In this document: one piece after another, positions 63,750 to 64,000 of the stretch
How positions within the stretch are numbered: position 1 is the first letter of the stretch
How the letters are laid out: each line of letters starts with the position of its first letter
Assembly (NCBI GenBank): GCA_965242485.1
Contig: CBDESM010000003.1
Location: 248,001-312,000 of the forward strand
DNA from: CBDESM01 sp965242485
Lineage (GTDB): Bacteria; Chloroflexota; Dehalococcoidia; Bin125
Reading direction: 5' to 3'
Length of the DNA: 64,000 nt
The notes under the pieces: model-generated
Database searches by the model: none
What the model saw: only the letters and a program-made list of their open reading frames with translations
What the model was told of the DNA's origin: nothing
Position numbers and translations under genes: made by a program

Positions 63750-64000
63750 CTAGCCGTCCAGGTAGACGTGGTGCAGCCGCGGGATGCCGGTGATGTCGTA
63801 CCAGAGGTTCTTGACCTTGGACTGCATCGCCCAGATCTGCACCGTGGTGCTGATCGGCGAGACCCACGGCTCCTCGTCCAGGATCTTGTTGAAGTCGTCG
63901 ATCAGCTGACCGCGCTTGGCCTCGCTGTTGGCGGTGGGCCAGCCGTCGATCATCGCCTGGTAGTGCGGCGTTTCGTAGGCGCAGGAGTTGGGGATGCGCA
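63750..64000 (-). CDS. ABC transporter substrate-binding protein, family 5 (C-terminal part)
   Basis: The last ~83 residues of an extracellular solute-binding protein are present; the rest lies beyond the right edge. The translation enters as RIPNSCAYETPHYQAMIDGW and continues RGQLIDDFNKILDEEPWVSP, the C-terminal pattern of SBP_bac_5 proteins. It precedes the two permease genes in the same orientation, so it is the first recognisable gene of a peptide-type import operon. Confidence 0.88.
   Translation of the reverse strand, partial: RIPNSCAYETPHYQAMIDGWPTANSEAKRGQLIDDFNKILDEEPWVSPISTTVQIWAMQSKVKNLWYDITGIPRLHHVYLDG

Overview
The window is very GC-rich, gene-dense bacterial chromosome with short spacers and many stop/start overlaps (GTGA, ATGA, TGATG). 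No rRNA is present, so lineage is an inference. A RecG with a long N-terminal extension beginning with an EQKQGxxDxAVIGGLDGML-like segment, the block rpmB / DhaL-like kinase / DegV / recG, a UPF0182 protein, and F420-type oxidoreductases (deazaflavin-dependent nitroreductase, LLM-class enzyme) together suggest a Chloroflexota-like organism. Sulfatases with their maturase, a CaiB-type CoA-transferase and acyl-CoA enzymes suggest a heterotroph using sulfated or fatty organic matter. A tRNA-Sec gene at the left edge shows that the selenocysteine code is used.

Layout. 1-3.2 kb: tRNA-Sec (UCA), then a DUF4956 membrane protein and a VTC-type polyphosphate polymerase, divergent from a secreted CotH-like protein. 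3.2-18.9 kb: arginine biosynthesis on the plus strand (argC, argJ, argB, argD, argG, argH), then rpe. It is interrupted by a convergent membrane molybdopterin oxidoreductase whose stop lies in a short tandem repeat, by a UPF0182 membrane protein, and by five small exported proteins, three of which share fixed-spacing Trp/Cys motifs. 18.9-28.8 kb: rpmB-RRM protein-GNAT on the minus strand, divergent from a FakA-like kinase, DegV and recG, then argS and trpS. 28.85-31.6 kb: an Lhr-like helicase of visibly lower GC. 31.7-38.98 kb: F420-type nitroreductase, UbiA-like prenyltransferase, SPFH protein, Uma2 nuclease, and a minus-strand gatC-gatA-lrp-aminotransferase-hydrolase operon. gatB is not in the window.

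39-45.4 kb: class A penicillin-binding protein, a convergent exported HExxH protein, an RDD protein, two paralogous membrane proteins and tRNA-Gly(CCC). 45.4-50.8 kb: acyl-CoA dehydrogenase, a DUF6941/antitoxin-like/Cys-rich fusion next to a RelE-type toxin, enoyl-CoA hydratase, a ClpP-like lipoprotein and a D-2-hydroxyacid dehydrogenase. 50.85-59.8 kb: two paralogous sulfatases, the second overlapping a formylglycine-generating enzyme, with an LLM enzyme, a CoA-transferase, a small membrane protein and a 26-residue-repeat protein between them. 59.8-61.8 kb: a DNA methyltransferase fused to an HNH domain and coupled to an unknown gene. 61.8-64 kb: a dipeptide/oligopeptide-type ABC transporter cut by the window end.

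The most unusual items are the small exported paralogues inside the arginine cluster, the FGPGWWRGMFKR repeat protein, the DUF6941-antitoxin-like fusion with its toxin, and the methyltransferase-HNH two-gene unit.
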